From: Rhizobium sp. BK376
GTDB taxonomy: Bacteria > Pseudomonadota > Alphaproteobacteria > Rhizobiales > Rhizobiaceae
Direction of reading: 5' to 3'
Length of the DNA: 64,000 nt
Assembly (NCBI RefSeq): GCF_004341625.1
Contig: NZ_SLZG01000001.1
Location: forward strand, 186,001 to 250,000
The notes beneath the pieces are model-generated. The model saw only the letters and a list, made by a program, of their open reading frames with translations, made no database searches and was not told the origin of the DNA. Each line of letters begins with the position of its first letter. The stretch's first letter is position 1. Shown here piece by piece: positions 47,912 to 56,449 of this stretch. Position numbers and translations under genes: made by a program.

Positions 47912-48353
47912 GACCCTAAATTCGCGCGAAAACGGCAGAAAATCAACAAATTCTTAATGATAAAAAATACAGTCATGAATCTATGGTTAAAATCGAGCCT
48001 CCTCAGCCCTTCATGACGAGAGAAAGGAACAAGTCTAGGTCGAAAATGTCAAGGCCTTTCAAGAAATTTTTCAATATATATATTCTCACATATTCTAATG
48101 TGTACTTATATCTCCTGAATGACAGCGATAATCTATTTATAAATACATAGAATTCCACGTTTTTGAGCGAAATTCCTATGTTTTACTTTTTTGGACTATT
48201 GTAGTGAGCTTCGCGAGAAGCGACCTTCCGTTACGGAATGCGACATTCGCCGCAGTTTTTAAAACAAGATACTCGATTATTTTAATTGGCTAATGTTACG
48301 ATGCTTGCGCGCAGCATAAAAAAATTAAAACTTTGTAATGTTTTTAGCAAACA

Positions 48354-48382
48354 CGAAAATACCCCTAAAAATCTAGGGGTTT
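48354..48382 (-). terminator. Terminator of pleD
   Basis: ACCCCTA/TAGGGGT with a six-base loop lies 25 bases past the pleD stop codon. On the minus strand it is followed by ATTTTCG. It fits a short intrinsic terminator. Confidence 0.6.
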
Positions 48383-48404
48383 ATGCGCCAAAATGGTTGT
48401 GCAA

Positions 48405-49781
48405 TCAGGCCGCTGCGGAAGCGACAACGCGATTGCGACCGGTGTTCTTTGCTTCGTAGAGAGCCCGATCCGCCTGCTTGACGAGATGATCCGGGGTCTC
48501 GATGCCGTTGACGCGCGCTGAAATCCCGAAGGAAGCGGTAACATTTAGGGATAGCCCGCTGTTCTTCAGCATAAACGGTCTGCTTTCGATGGCGGCGCGA
48601 AGCCGCTCGGCAATCGTAGCGGCAACGTCCGCAGACGTATCCGGCATGACGACGACGAACTCCTCGCCTCCATAGCGGCAGGCGAGGTCGGCGCCGCGCA
48701 CGGTGGCGCGGATGCGGGCGGCAAACTCCCTCAGCACCTCGTCGCCGGCGTCGTGTCCATAGACGTCGTTCACCTGCTTGAAGCGATCGATATCCGTGAT
48801 CAACACAGAAAGCGGTCGGCCCCGCGCCATCGAGCGGTTGAAGATCATCTTCAGGCTATTGTCGAGATAGCGGCGATTGCTCAGTCCGGTCAGCGCATCC
48901 GTGACCGCAAGCTCGATCGTGTGCTGCACGCTGGCACGCAAACGATCATTGTAGCGCTTGCGGCGAATCTGCGTCAGGCTGCGGGCGACCAACTCATTCG
49001 GATCGACGGGTCGAACGATGTAATCGTTGACGCCGAGATCGAGCGCCCGGATGATCATGTCATCGGCCCCCTGCTCCGTGATCAGCAGCACAGGCAGGAA
49101 ACGCGTGCGCTCCAGGGAGCGAAGCTGCGAGCAGAGCCGCAGCGGGTCGTAATCATCGAAATTCGAATTGACGATCACAAGGTCGAACGGATGCTCGGCC
49201 GCTTCGAACAGGGCAGCCTGCGGATCGGACAGCGCCGACACATCGGCGATCGGCTTCAGGGCGCGAACGATGCGCTCCTGCGAATTGCCGCGACCATCGA
49301 CCAAGAGGACCTGCCCGCTTTCTTCCGTGCGCCCTTCCCCAAGCCGCTGCAGATCGTCGATCCCGAGCGTGCGCGCGGTTTCCGCGCGGGCGCGCAGTTC
49401 GTCGCTGAGCGTCTTCAAGCGAAGCAGGCTCTTCACACGGGAGATGAGCTGGAGATCGTTGACGGGCTTGGTCAGGAAGTCGTCGGCACCTGCCTTCAAG
49501 CCCCTGACGCGATCAGCGGGCTGGTCAAGAGCTGTCACCATGACAACCGGGATATGCGACGTGCGCGGATTGGCCTTCAATCGCTCGCAGACTTCGAAAC
49601 CGTCCATGCCCGGCATCATGATGTCGAGAAGAATGAGGTCCACCTGCGTGCTGTCACTGATCGTAAGCGCCTGCTGCCCATTCTCGGCCGTCAATACGTC
49701 GAAATATTCGGCAACCAGCCGCGCTTCGAGCAACTTTACGTTCGCCGGAATATCGTCAACCACCAGAATTCGCGCGGTCAT
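48405..49781 (-). CDS. pleD: Response regulator / diguanylate cyclase PleD
   Basis: PleD makes cyclic di-GMP when phosphorylated and drives polar differentiation in alphaproteobacteria. The 458-residue product has receiver 1 with phospho-acceptor D53 in LLDIMMPGMDG, a second receiver-like domain whose acceptor position reads IVNSNF (Asp replaced), and the cyclase domain. The active site is GGEEF, and the inhibitory site RGAD lies five residues before it, as in Caulobacter PleD, so feedback by c-di-GMP is expected. divK precedes it by 17 bases on the same strand, so both are co-transcribed. The start MTARILVVDD gives the family N-terminus. Confidence 0.96.
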   Translation of the reverse strand: MTARILVVDDIPANVKLLEARLVAEYFDVLTAENGQQALTISDSTQVDLILLDIMMPGMDGFEVCERLKANPRTSHIPVVMVTALDQPADRVRGLKAGADDFLTKPVNDLQLISRVKSLLRLKTLSDELRARAETARTLGIDDLQRLGEGRTEESGQVLLVDGRGNSQERIVRALKPIADVSALSDPQAALFEAAEHPFDLVIVNSNFDDYDPLRLCSQLRSLERTRFLPVLLITEQGADDMIIRALDLGVNDYIVRPVDPNELVARSLTQIRRKRYNDRLRASVQHTIELAVTDALTGLSNRRYLDNSLKMIFNRSMARGRPLSVLITDIDRFKQVNDVYGHDAGDEVLREFAARIRATVRGADLACRYGGEEFVVVMPDTSADVAATIAERLRAAIESRPFMLKNSGLSLNVTASFGISARVNGIETPDHLVKQADRALYEAKNTGRNRVVASAAA

Positions 49782-49798
49782 ATAAGCTTTCCCGCCGC

Positions 49799-50170
49799 TC
49801 AGGCGTCGCCCAGATAGGTCTTGATCGTTTCTATGAATTTCGGAACCGAGATCGGCTTGGAGACGTAGGCCTCGCAACCGCCCTGCCGGATGCGTTCCTC
49901 ATCGCCCTTCATCGCAAAGGCGGTGACGGCAATGACGGGAATGACATGCAGATCATCGTCTTCCTTCAGCCATTTCGTCACTTCGAGGCCCGATACTTCA
50001 GGCAGCTGAATGTCCATGAGAATGAGATCCGGCCGGTGCTTGCGCGCAAGATCAAGCGCTTCCATGCCGTTGCGGGTCTGGATCGTGGTGTACCCGGACG
50101 CCTCGATCAGATCGCGAAAGAGCTTCATGTTGAGCTCGTTGTCTTCTACAATCATCACCTGCTTGGGCAT
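49799..50170 (-). CDS. divK: Single-domain response regulator DivK
   Basis: DivK is a stand-alone receiver protein that relays signals from the PleC/DivJ kinases to DivL-CckA and so to CtrA, controlling asymmetric division. The 123-residue product has acidic pocket VEDNE (residues 8-12), phospho-acceptor D53 in [13 protein letters not shown], the conserved Thr in [13 protein letters not shown] and K in VSKPIS. The start [11 protein letters not shown] is standard; an upstream in-frame ATG ending at 50242 is not. It precedes pleD in one transcript, as in other Alphaproteobacteria. Confidence 0.97.
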   Translation of the reverse strand: MPKQVMIVEDNELNMKLFRDLIEASGYTTIQTRNGMEALDLARKHRPDLILMDIQLPEVSGLEVTKWLKEDDDLHVIPVIAVTAFAMKGDEERIRQGGCEAYVSKPISVPKFIETIKTYLGDA

Positions 50171-50290
50171 GACAAATTGTCCCTGCGACCGACGTTGAAT
50201 ACATCTACTGAAAATATAGGGTCGCGCCGTGGCTGATTCCATAAATTCCGAAGTTCGACGCTATAGGGATTTGGTTGAAAAATAGGTAAC

Positions 50291-50611
50291 TTGTCAGACG
50301 AAATGCAAAGCAACTTCAAGAGTTCTAATAAATCGACCGTCGACCCGCAGGAAACTGCTATCGCAGTGCTTGGCTGGCTTGCGAACGAACCGGACCTGTT
50401 CGGGCGCTTTCTGGCGCTGACGGGCATCGAGCCCGGACAGGTCAGGGGCGCCATCAACGATCCGGGCTTTCTGTCCGGCATGCTGGATTTCCTCATGAAC
50501 CACGAGCCGACCCTGATGGCCTTCTGCGCGGCATCAGGCACGGCGCCCGAAGCGGTCATAGCAGCCGCACACCATTTTTCGCCGCCCGGCCTGTCCTCAG
50601 GAGAATATTGA
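50291..50611 (+). CDS. DUF3572 family protein
   Basis: A 106-residue helical cytosolic protein of the alphaproteobacterial DUF3572 family; function unknown. The core is DPQETAIAVLGWLANEPDLF and DPGFLSGMLDFLMNHEPTLM. The likely start is the TTG at 50291, which has AGGT seven bases upstream; the ATG four codons later has no such site. It is divergent from divK-pleD and its stop overlaps the next gene, so the two are translated together. Confidence 0.85.
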   Translation: MSDEMQSNFKSSNKSTVDPQETAIAVLGWLANEPDLFGRFLALTGIEPGQVRGAINDPGFLSGMLDFLMNHEPTLMAFCAASGTAPEAVIAAAHHFSPPGLSSGEY

Positions 50612-51261
50612 GCGTGATTGAGCCACTGGATATCTCGCATGTCCAACTTCGGGACAGGCCGCTGATCGTTTGCGATATCGATGAAGTCGTTCTTGAGTTC
50701 ATCTCGCCTTTCACGGCATTCCTGCGTGCCAATAATCACGATCTCCTGCCCCGTTCCTTCCGCCTGCACGGCAATATTGTTTCGCTTCTTGATGGCTCCG
50801 AGCCGGGTGACGATGCGATTGCCGCCTTCCAGGAGAGTTTCTTCGGCTCGCAGGACCTGTGGCAAACGCCGGCCGAGCGCGCGCTCGAAACGCTGGAGGC
50901 CCTTTCCGAGGATGCAGACGTCGTCTTCCTGACGGCGATGCCGCCGCGTCACCAGACGGTTCGCCGCACCTTGCTGGACCGCCTCGGCTTTGCCTTTCCG
51001 ATGATCGCAACCGAGGAACCCAAGGGGCCTGTGGTCGCTCAACTGCACGGAAACCGAACGCTTCCGGTCGTCTTTCTCGACGACATCCAGCGCAATCTGC
51101 TTTCCGTGCGCGAGCATGTTCCCGACTGTTTCCTCGTCACCATGATGGCCAATGCCGATTTCCGCGCTTTTGCGCCCCCCCCTGCCGAAGGGATCGTCAG
51201 CGCGAACGACTGGGACGATGCCGCAAGGCTTATCCGGAAGCACATCGGGCGCATGGCCTGA
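50608..51261 (+). CDS. HAD-like hypothetical protein
   Basis: A 217-residue protein that looks like a haloacid dehalogenase-fold phosphatase. The first motif is IVCDIDEVVLEF (residues 19-30, DxD), followed by a cap region, the second motif VVFLTAMPP near 106-114 and VVFLDDIQRN near 153-162, where acidic residues for metal binding are expected. The substrate is unknown. It starts with TTG in an overlap with the DUF3572 stop (or GTG two codons later); both starts are weak. The gene pair lies beside divK, but a cell-cycle role is only a guess from position. Confidence 0.75.
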   Translation: MSVIEPLDISHVQLRDRPLIVCDIDEVVLEFISPFTAFLRANNHDLLPRSFRLHGNIVSLLDGSEPGDDAIAAFQESFFGSQDLWQTPAERALETLEALSEDADVVFLTAMPPRHQTVRRTLLDRLGFAFPMIATEEPKGPVVAQLHGNRTLPVVFLDDIQRNLLSVREHVPDCFLVTMMANADFRAFAPPPAEGIVSANDWDDAARLIRKHIGRMA

Positions 51262-51269
51262 AGCGGAGT

Positions 51270-51851
51270 TCATAGAACCAGCCGCATCAGCGGTCTTCCG
51301 TCCTTTCTCTTTGCCACTTCTGCAAATCCCGCCGCCTCGAAGATGCGCTGCGAACCGACGTAGAGGCCGACTGATTTCGATTGCTTGGTCCTTTCGATCG
51401 GACAGCCCTCGACGACACGGGCGCCGGATGCCTTCGCAAAATTGACTGCATGCGAGAGCATACGATGGCTGTGCCCCTTGCCGCGGTCACGGGAGCCCAT
51501 GAAGAAGCAGCTTACGGCCCACACCGTCGGATCCTCCGCATCGGCAGGATCGACGGGTCTCGACACGGTTTTCGGCGAATTCCATTGAGGGAGTTCTAAG
51601 CGCGGACTGACCTGGACCCAGGCGGTCGGACGATCACCGATATAGCCGAGAACGCCGGGAGGTGGCCCTGACATGACCCGATCTTTCATGAATTGCTTCT
51701 TGGCATCCGCATCCATGTTGTTCCGCTCAGAGGTCTCCACTCTGAAATGGGTGCACCAGCAGCCGTAACAGGCACCGCTCGGCCCGAAGAGCGTCTCGAA
51801 ATCATCCCAGCGCTCGGGCGTCAGGGGATAAGCCTCCAAATCGTCAGACAT
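51270..51851 (-). CDS. GNAT family N-acetyltransferase
   Basis: A 193-residue acetyltransferase-like protein with a cysteine-rich N-terminal part (GPSGACYGCWCTHFR), the YIGDRPTAWVQVSPR segment, SRDRGKGHSHRMLSHAV as acetyl-CoA loop (about 121-136) and QRIFEAAGFAEVAKR. The N-terminal GACYGCWC pattern is seen in a subgroup of bacterial GNATs annotated as GCN5-type. It converges with the HAD-like gene (nine-base gap) and is divergent from dinB. Substrate unknown. Confidence 0.84.
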   Translation of the reverse strand: MSDDLEAYPLTPERWDDFETLFGPSGACYGCWCTHFRVETSERNNMDADAKKQFMKDRVMSGPPPGVLGYIGDRPTAWVQVSPRLELPQWNSPKTVSRPVDPADAEDPTVWAVSCFFMGSRDRGKGHSHRMLSHAVNFAKASGARVVEGCPIERTKQSKSVGLYVGSQRIFEAAGFAEVAKRKDGRPLMRLVL

Positions 51852-51877
51852 CCGTCCGCTCCCGTCTTCCTTCTGTC

Positions 51878-51927
51878 TTGAGACTCGCGAGCTTAGAGGC
51901 TAATGTTCACTTGTTCAACTTTTGTTC
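51878..51927 (+). promoter_or_regulatory. dinB promoter with SOS (LexA) box
   Basis: TTGAGA (51878-51883) and TAATGT (51901-51906) are 17 bases apart. Just downstream, GTTCAACTTTTGTTC (51913-51927) is a perfect match to the alphaproteobacterial LexA site GTTC-N7-GTTC, sitting at the expected transcription start. LexA bound there would block initiation, so dinB should be DNA-damage inducible. Confidence 0.85.
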
Positions 51928-51932
51928 TCACA

Positions 51933-53225
51933 ATGACCGCCATGCCTGACAAGACTCCCGGCTTCTGTCGCGACTGCCTTGCCGAGCAGAAGGCGGAGGT
52001 GCGTCGTTGCCGCGCCTGCGGCAGCCCAAGGCTGGTCTATCACCGCGAACTCTACGACCTGACGCTGGCGCATATCGATTGCGATGCCTTCTATGCCTCG
52101 GTTGAGAAACGCGATAATCCCGAACTGGCCGACAAGCCGGTCATCATCGGCGGCGGCAAGCGCGGCGTCGTCTCCACCGCCTGCTACATTGCCCGCATTC
52201 ACGGCGTTCGCTCAGCCATGCCGATGTTCAAGGCGCTGGAGGCCTGCCCGCAGGCGATCGTGATACCGCCCGACATGGAGAAATACAGCCGCGTCGGCCG
52301 CGAGGTGCGAGCCTTGATGCAGGAACTGACGCCGCTCGTGCAGCCGCTCTCGATCGACGAGGCCTTTCTTGAGCTTGCCGGCACCCAGCGCCTGCATCAC
52401 GATCCGCCTGCCCGTATCCTGGCGAAATTTGCCAAGCGGGTGGAGACCGAGATCGGCATCACCGTTTCCGTCGGCCTTTCCTATTGCAAGTTCCTCGCCA
52501 AGGTGGCGTCGGATCTGCAGAAGCCGCGCGGGTTTTCCGTCATCGGACAACAGGAAGCCGTCGAATTTCTGGCCCCTCGCCCCGTCACGACCATCTGGGG
52601 CGTCGGCAAGGCCTTTGCGGCGACGCTGGAGAGCGACGGGATCAAAACCATAGGCCAGTTGCAGACGATGGAGGAAGGCGACCTGATGCGGCGCTACGGC
52701 GTCATCGGACAGCGTCTGTTTCGCCTGTCACGCGGCATCGACGACCGGGACGTCCATCCCAACGATGCAGCCAAGAGCGTATCTGCGGAAACCACCTTCT
52801 TCGACGACATCTCGCGCCATGAGGATCTGGTGCCGATCCTGCGCAGTCTCTCGGAAAAGGTCTCGCGGCGATTGAAGCGAAGCGGCATTGCCGGGCAGAC
52901 CGTCGTGCTGAAGCTCAAGACGGCGGATTTCAAGAGCCGTACGCGCAATCGCCGGCTGGAGGATCCGACCCAGCTGGCCGATCGCATATTCCGAACAGGA
53001 TTGAAGCTTCTGGAAAACGAGACGGATGGCACGAAATTCCGCCTTCTCGGCATTGGCGTCACTGATCTCGGCGATACCGCACGCGCTGATCCGCCCGATC
53101 TCATAGACGAGCATGCGACGCGGCGCGCAGCCGCTGAAGCGGCCATGGACAAGTTGCGGGAGAAGTTCGGAAACAAGACAGTCGAGACCGGATATACATT
53201 CGGCAGCGGCAAGCGAGGGAACTGA
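51933..53225 (+). CDS. dinB: DNA polymerase IV with N-terminal zinc ribbon
   Basis: DinB is a Y-family polymerase for translesion synthesis. From the ATG at 51933 the product has 430 residues. Residues 12-29 hold CRDC and CRAC, a possible zinc ribbon absent from E. coli DinB. The palm follows with [13 protein letters not shown] (metal ligand D49), SIDEAFLEL (D142, E143), helix-hairpin-helix around WGVGKAF, and the little-finger domain from about 245. The frame is open to an ATG at 51903, but that ATG is upstream of the SOS box and so before the likely transcript start. A start at 51942 is also possible. Confidence 0.93.
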   Translation: MTAMPDKTPGFCRDCLAEQKAEVRRCRACGSPRLVYHRELYDLTLAHIDCDAFYASVEKRDNPELADKPVIIGGGKRGVVSTACYIARIHGVRSAMPMFKALEACPQAIVIPPDMEKYSRVGREVRALMQELTPLVQPLSIDEAFLELAGTQRLHHDPPARILAKFAKRVETEIGITVSVGLSYCKFLAKVASDLQKPRGFSVIGQQEAVEFLAPRPVTTIWGVGKAFAATLESDGIKTIGQLQTMEEGDLMRRYGVIGQRLFRLSRGIDDRDVHPNDAAKSVSAETTFFDDISRHEDLVPILRSLSEKVSRRLKRSGIAGQTVVLKLKTADFKSRTRNRRLEDPTQLADRIFRTGLKLLENETDGTKFRLLGIGVTDLGDTARADPPDLIDEHATRRAAAEAAMDKLREKFGNKTVETGYTFGSGKRGN

Positions 53226-53229
53226 TCTC

Positions 53230-54969
53230 TCACGCTGGTTCAGGGACCTCCTGATCCAACAGCTTCAAAAGCGCCTGCCGGTTATCGATTGCCTGCCTAT
53301 AGGCCGGCTGGAGGGCAATGGCGCGTTCGTAGCTCCATAGCGCCTCCTCCGGACGGCCCAGCCGCCGCAGGACGTTGCCGCGATTGTTGAAGGCTATCGC
53401 ATGCAGTGGTTCAAGCTCTATTGCGCGATCATAGCTGACCATCGCGCCATCGAAGTCGTTTGTGCCAGCCTGGAGATTGCCATAGTTGCAATGCGCTGAC
53501 GCGGCCGTCGGACGGATTTCCAGCGCCCGCCTTATCTCGGCCTCTGCCGAACGCACCTCGCCCCGCTGCAAAAGCAGGATACCGAGCTGGTGTGCAGCGT
53601 CGAAATTCGACGGATCATCGGCAATCACCGCGCGGTAGAGCTTTTCGGCCTCGTCGAGATTGCCGGCACGATGGAAGGCGAAGGCCTCCTCCACGCTGGC
53701 GCTTTCCGGGAGCGCATCGCCTTCCGGAACCCAGAGCGAACCGATATCCCGATAGAGGGCCAACGCATCCTGATAGGACGGCTCAACGGCAAGGATTTGC
53801 CGGCAGGCGATCTGGGCGTTGACGGGATCACCGTCATCGCGAAGCCGTTTCGCCCGCGCAACGACGATCGGCAGGCTGCGAGGATCAAGTCTCTCGCCAA
53901 GGTTCCGCTTGCTGCGCGTGGTTATCCGCAGGCGCTCGATACGATGTACCTTGGAGCCAAACATATATTTGTAGGCATAATCGCCGGTCCCGAGATCGTA
54001 GCGCTCGAAACCATTCTCGATACCCCAGCGGATATTGGCGGCATGCAGCATCAACCCTGGAGACGGATTCTTGAACGCCAAGTCGCGGGCTCCGAGAAAG
54101 CAGACCATGGACCTGCGAGGACGATCCAGAAGGATGACGAATGCAGCAAGCGGCGTCTCGCCCCGCCAGAGGATAGACAAGAGAAGCGTGCCATCGTTGA
54201 AACATTCCGATAGCATTTGCTGCGAACTATCAAGGATATAGCGCGCGTATCGCGGATTGATCGCGCCCCATTGCGACTGCCAAAGGCTGTGGAAAGTTTC
54301 GAGGTCGCGCTCGATGCTGTCGGCATCCGCGTGAGTGACCCGAAACTCCTCGCCACCATCGAGCTTGCGCAGGCAGAGCCTGACATTGCGGCGCGTTTTC
54401 GCGCCCAGCCGCTCGTTCAGAAAGTGCTCGAAATCGTCGGCCAGCGGCACGTAGACATAGAGATCGTGGTCGATCCTGGCACCTGACGCAGTAATATGTG
54501 CGGGCCGCGAGACCTTGCTGCTAACGAAATCCGATTGCGGAAACCGATCGAGAAACGCGTCCAGCCTCTCGCTCGACATATAAATGTCGTCGAGGTGCAG
54601 GCTCGTCCAGTTGAACTCCCGGATGCGGTCCGCGAGCGCCGCGACCGCCAGATCCTCGTAAACCGGATCGCACAATATGCCGGTATAGACCGCGTAGTAG
54701 GAGCCGCCCATGACGATGGTGTTATAAAAGCCTCTGCCCTTGTCGAGACCGGTGCCGATTTGCACCGGAAAGAAAGCCACGTAGCCGTCATCCTCCGGCT
54801 CATCCTTGGCAGCAAGGACGAGCCAGGGCAAGGGGCGTGATTTGAGCCAAGTGGCGATCCATATCCACGATAGAAAATAATGAGCCTCGGGATCGGCAGC
54901 ATAGAGACGATCCCAGTTGGGCCTAAGTGCCTCCAGCGCATCAAAATCTTCGATCACGTCAATATGCAT
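53230..54969 (-). CDS. BioF2/CelD-like acetyltransferase fused to TPR repeats
   Basis: A 579-residue two-part protein. Residues 1-360 form a GNAT-like acyltransferase of the BioF2/CelD type seen in exopolysaccharide and cellulose clusters; key segments are FLSWIWIATWLKSR, AKTRRNVRLCLRKLD (190-204) and NGFERYDLGTGDYAYKYMFG (319-338). After a linker, four TPR units follow at about 424-457, 458-491, 492-525 and 526-559. TPRs mediate protein contacts. The fusion is uncommon and suggests the acyltransferase is docked to a partner, possibly at the envelope. No polysaccharide genes are nearby. It is divergent from an L,D-transpeptidase gene. Confidence 0.8.
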   Translation of the reverse strand: MHIDVIEDFDALEALRPNWDRLYAADPEAHYFLSWIWIATWLKSRPLPWLVLAAKDEPEDDGYVAFFPVQIGTGLDKGRGFYNTIVMGGSYYAVYTGILCDPVYEDLAVAALADRIREFNWTSLHLDDIYMSSERLDAFLDRFPQSDFVSSKVSRPAHITASGARIDHDLYVYVPLADDFEHFLNERLGAKTRRNVRLCLRKLDGGEEFRVTHADADSIERDLETFHSLWQSQWGAINPRYARYILDSSQQMLSECFNDGTLLLSILWRGETPLAAFVILLDRPRRSMVCFLGARDLAFKNPSPGLMLHAANIRWGIENGFERYDLGTGDYAYKYMFGSKVHRIERLRITTRSKRNLGERLDPRSLPIVVARAKRLRDDGDPVNAQIACRQILAVEPSYQDALALYRDIGSLWVPEGDALPESASVEEAFAFHRAGNLDEAEKLYRAVIADDPSNFDAAHQLGILLLQRGEVRSAEAEIRRALEIRPTAASAHCNYGNLQAGTNDFDGAMVSYDRAIELEPLHAIAFNNRGNVLRRLGRPEEALWSYERAIALQPAYRQAIDNRQALLKLLDQEVPEPA

Positions 54970-54988
54970 GTACGACGCCGTGTTTAAG

Positions 54989-55007
54989 ATTCTTGAAATT
55001 TAAGAAT
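54989..55007. repeat. Small inverted repeat before the acetyltransferase-TPR gene
   Basis: ATTCTT (54989-54994) and AAGAAT (55002-55007) form a six-base inverted repeat with a seven-base centre, 20 bases from the start codon of the minus-strand gene. It could be an operator in the divergent promoter region; nothing else supports this. Confidence 0.3.
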
Positions 55008-55167
55008 TACATGAAACACATTGCGCGGCAATCATGATGAAGGGGTAAGCATTCCGAGCGGTGCAAGAAAGCCAAGGATATGTTTCGCAACCGCGTCTGC
55101 TTCAAATCTTCCTTAAACTTCGAAGTCTACCGTGGCGGTACGAGTATTGCGTTTTGGTATTGCGTTC

Positions 55168-56436
55168 ATGATGTCCCGTTTCTTCTTCGGACTTGGCCTT
55201 CTGTCGGCCACAGCCCTTGTACACCCTGCCTTTGCGAGCGATGCCCGCACGCTGCAGATCGTGGTTTCGACCGATCGGCAATCGCTTGCCGTCTATGACG
55301 GCTCGGAAGTCGTCGCGACCTCGAAGGTCTCGACCGGCAAGCAGGGGCATTCGACGCCGCTGGGTATCTTTTCCATTCTGGAGAAGCAGCGCTATCACGA
55401 ATCCAACATCTATTCCGACTCACCGATGCCCTTCATGCAGCGGCTGACATGGTCGGGCATCGCGCTGCATGAGTCGGGCTACGTCCCCAACCATCCGGCC
55501 TCGCATGGCTGCGTGCGCATGCCCAAGGCCTTTGCGGAAATGTTGTTCAAGATGACGGATCGCGGCGTCCATGTCGTCATTTCCGATCGGCCGCTCGTCC
55601 CGCAGCCGGTCGAGAGCACTGCATTGTTCCAACCCCAGCCGGCGCCCACGACAGGTCCGCTCTTTGCCGGCCTGGAGCTGAGGCCGACGACATCCAGCTT
55701 CCTGCCGCAGCCGGAGCCGGTGCAGGTTGCAACCAATGATGCCGCCTCCCTGCCGATGCCGCCGGTCGCGCCGGAAATTGCGGCAGCGGACGAGGCCCCG
55801 CTTCGTATCCTCATTACCCGAAGGGAGCTCAGGGATAATGTCCGCGACCTGCAGGACATCCTGAACGGGCTGGGCTACGAGACCGGCACGCCGGACGGTC
55901 TGCTTGGACCGGCAACGGTTCAGGCTATCGACGACTTCAAGAAGGCGCATAATGTGGTCACGTCGGGCGGGCTCGTCAGCCCGGCGCTGATGAAGGCCGT
56001 CTATACCATTGCCGGGAAAGGTGAGCCGCCGAACGGCGAGGTCATGGTCCGCCAGGATTTCAAGCCGCTGTTCCAGGCGCCCGCCATCATCGCCGACCCG
56101 CAGGAGGCGTTGGGCACGCATTTCTTTACCGCCCACAATGTCGACAAGCTCAGCGGCAAGGCGGAGTGGTACGGGATCACGCTCGAGGATGATCTGTCGA
56201 AGGATGCGCGCAAGCGGCTCGGCATCACCAGCGAGGCACGGTCACAATCGCTGAGCGCGGCCGAAAGCGCGCTCGACCGGATCACCATTCCCGACGACGC
56301 GCGACGCCACATCGAAGACCTGCTGTCATCGGGATCGTCGCTCACCATCACCGATGCCGGAGTAAGCTCCGAGACCGGCAACGGCACCGATTTCATCACC
56401 ATCACGAAGAGGGGCGGCCTCGGCGGAAAGGGCTAA
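55168..56436 (+). CDS. L,D-transpeptidase (YkuD) with peptidoglycan-binding domain
   Basis: A secreted 422-residue enzyme that makes 3-3 cross-links in peptidoglycan or links proteins to it. The signal peptide ends near residue 24 (AFA-SD). The YkuD catalytic domain has HESGYVPNHPASHGCVRMP, with the catalytic Cys115 in HGC (113-115). A Pro-rich linker precedes a peptidoglycan-binding type 1 domain (LQDILNGLGYETGTPDGLLG, about 232-290). L,D-transpeptidases are abundant in rhizobia, whose walls are rich in 3-3 links. An in-frame GTG upstream at 55132 would add 12 residues and is less likely. Confidence 0.9.
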   Translation: MMSRFFFGLGLLSATALVHPAFASDARTLQIVVSTDRQSLAVYDGSEVVATSKVSTGKQGHSTPLGIFSILEKQRYHESNIYSDSPMPFMQRLTWSGIALHESGYVPNHPASHGCVRMPKAFAEMLFKMTDRGVHVVISDRPLVPQPVESTALFQPQPAPTTGPLFAGLELRPTTSSFLPQPEPVQVATNDAASLPMPPVAPEIAAADEAPLRILITRRELRDNVRDLQDILNGLGYETGTPDGLLGPATVQAIDDFKKAHNVVTSGGLVSPALMKAVYTIAGKGEPPNGEVMVRQDFKPLFQAPAIIADPQEALGTHFFTAHNVDKLSGKAEWYGITLEDDLSKDARKRLGITSEARSQSLSAAESALDRITIPDDARRHIEDLLSSGSSLTITDAGVSSETGNGTDFITITKRGGLGGKG

Positions 56437-56449
56437 ATGCCGCCGGGCG

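Larger units (their letters stand above)
47639..48404. other. AT-rich intergenic region with structured RNA candidates
   Basis: About 760 bases without a convincing gene between rpmG and pleD. The part from roughly 47940 to 48400 is far more AT-rich than anything else in the window, broken by a small GC-rich block with two consecutive hairpins at 48208-48221 and 48226-48238. The left part holds a strong terminator hairpin and nested stems described separately as a minus-strand RNA candidate. Short reading frames on both strands cross the hairpins and are not believed. Confidence 0.6.

Noticed and set aside
47692..47976. Minus-strand 94-codon frame in the rpmG-pleD gap
   Set aside because: It crosses a strong terminator hairpin and nested stems, has no ribosome site and no recognisable domain; an RNA is the better explanation.
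51903..51932. Upstream ATG of dinB at 51903
   Set aside because: It lies upstream of the SOS box and inside the predicted -10 region, so it is unlikely to be transcribed.
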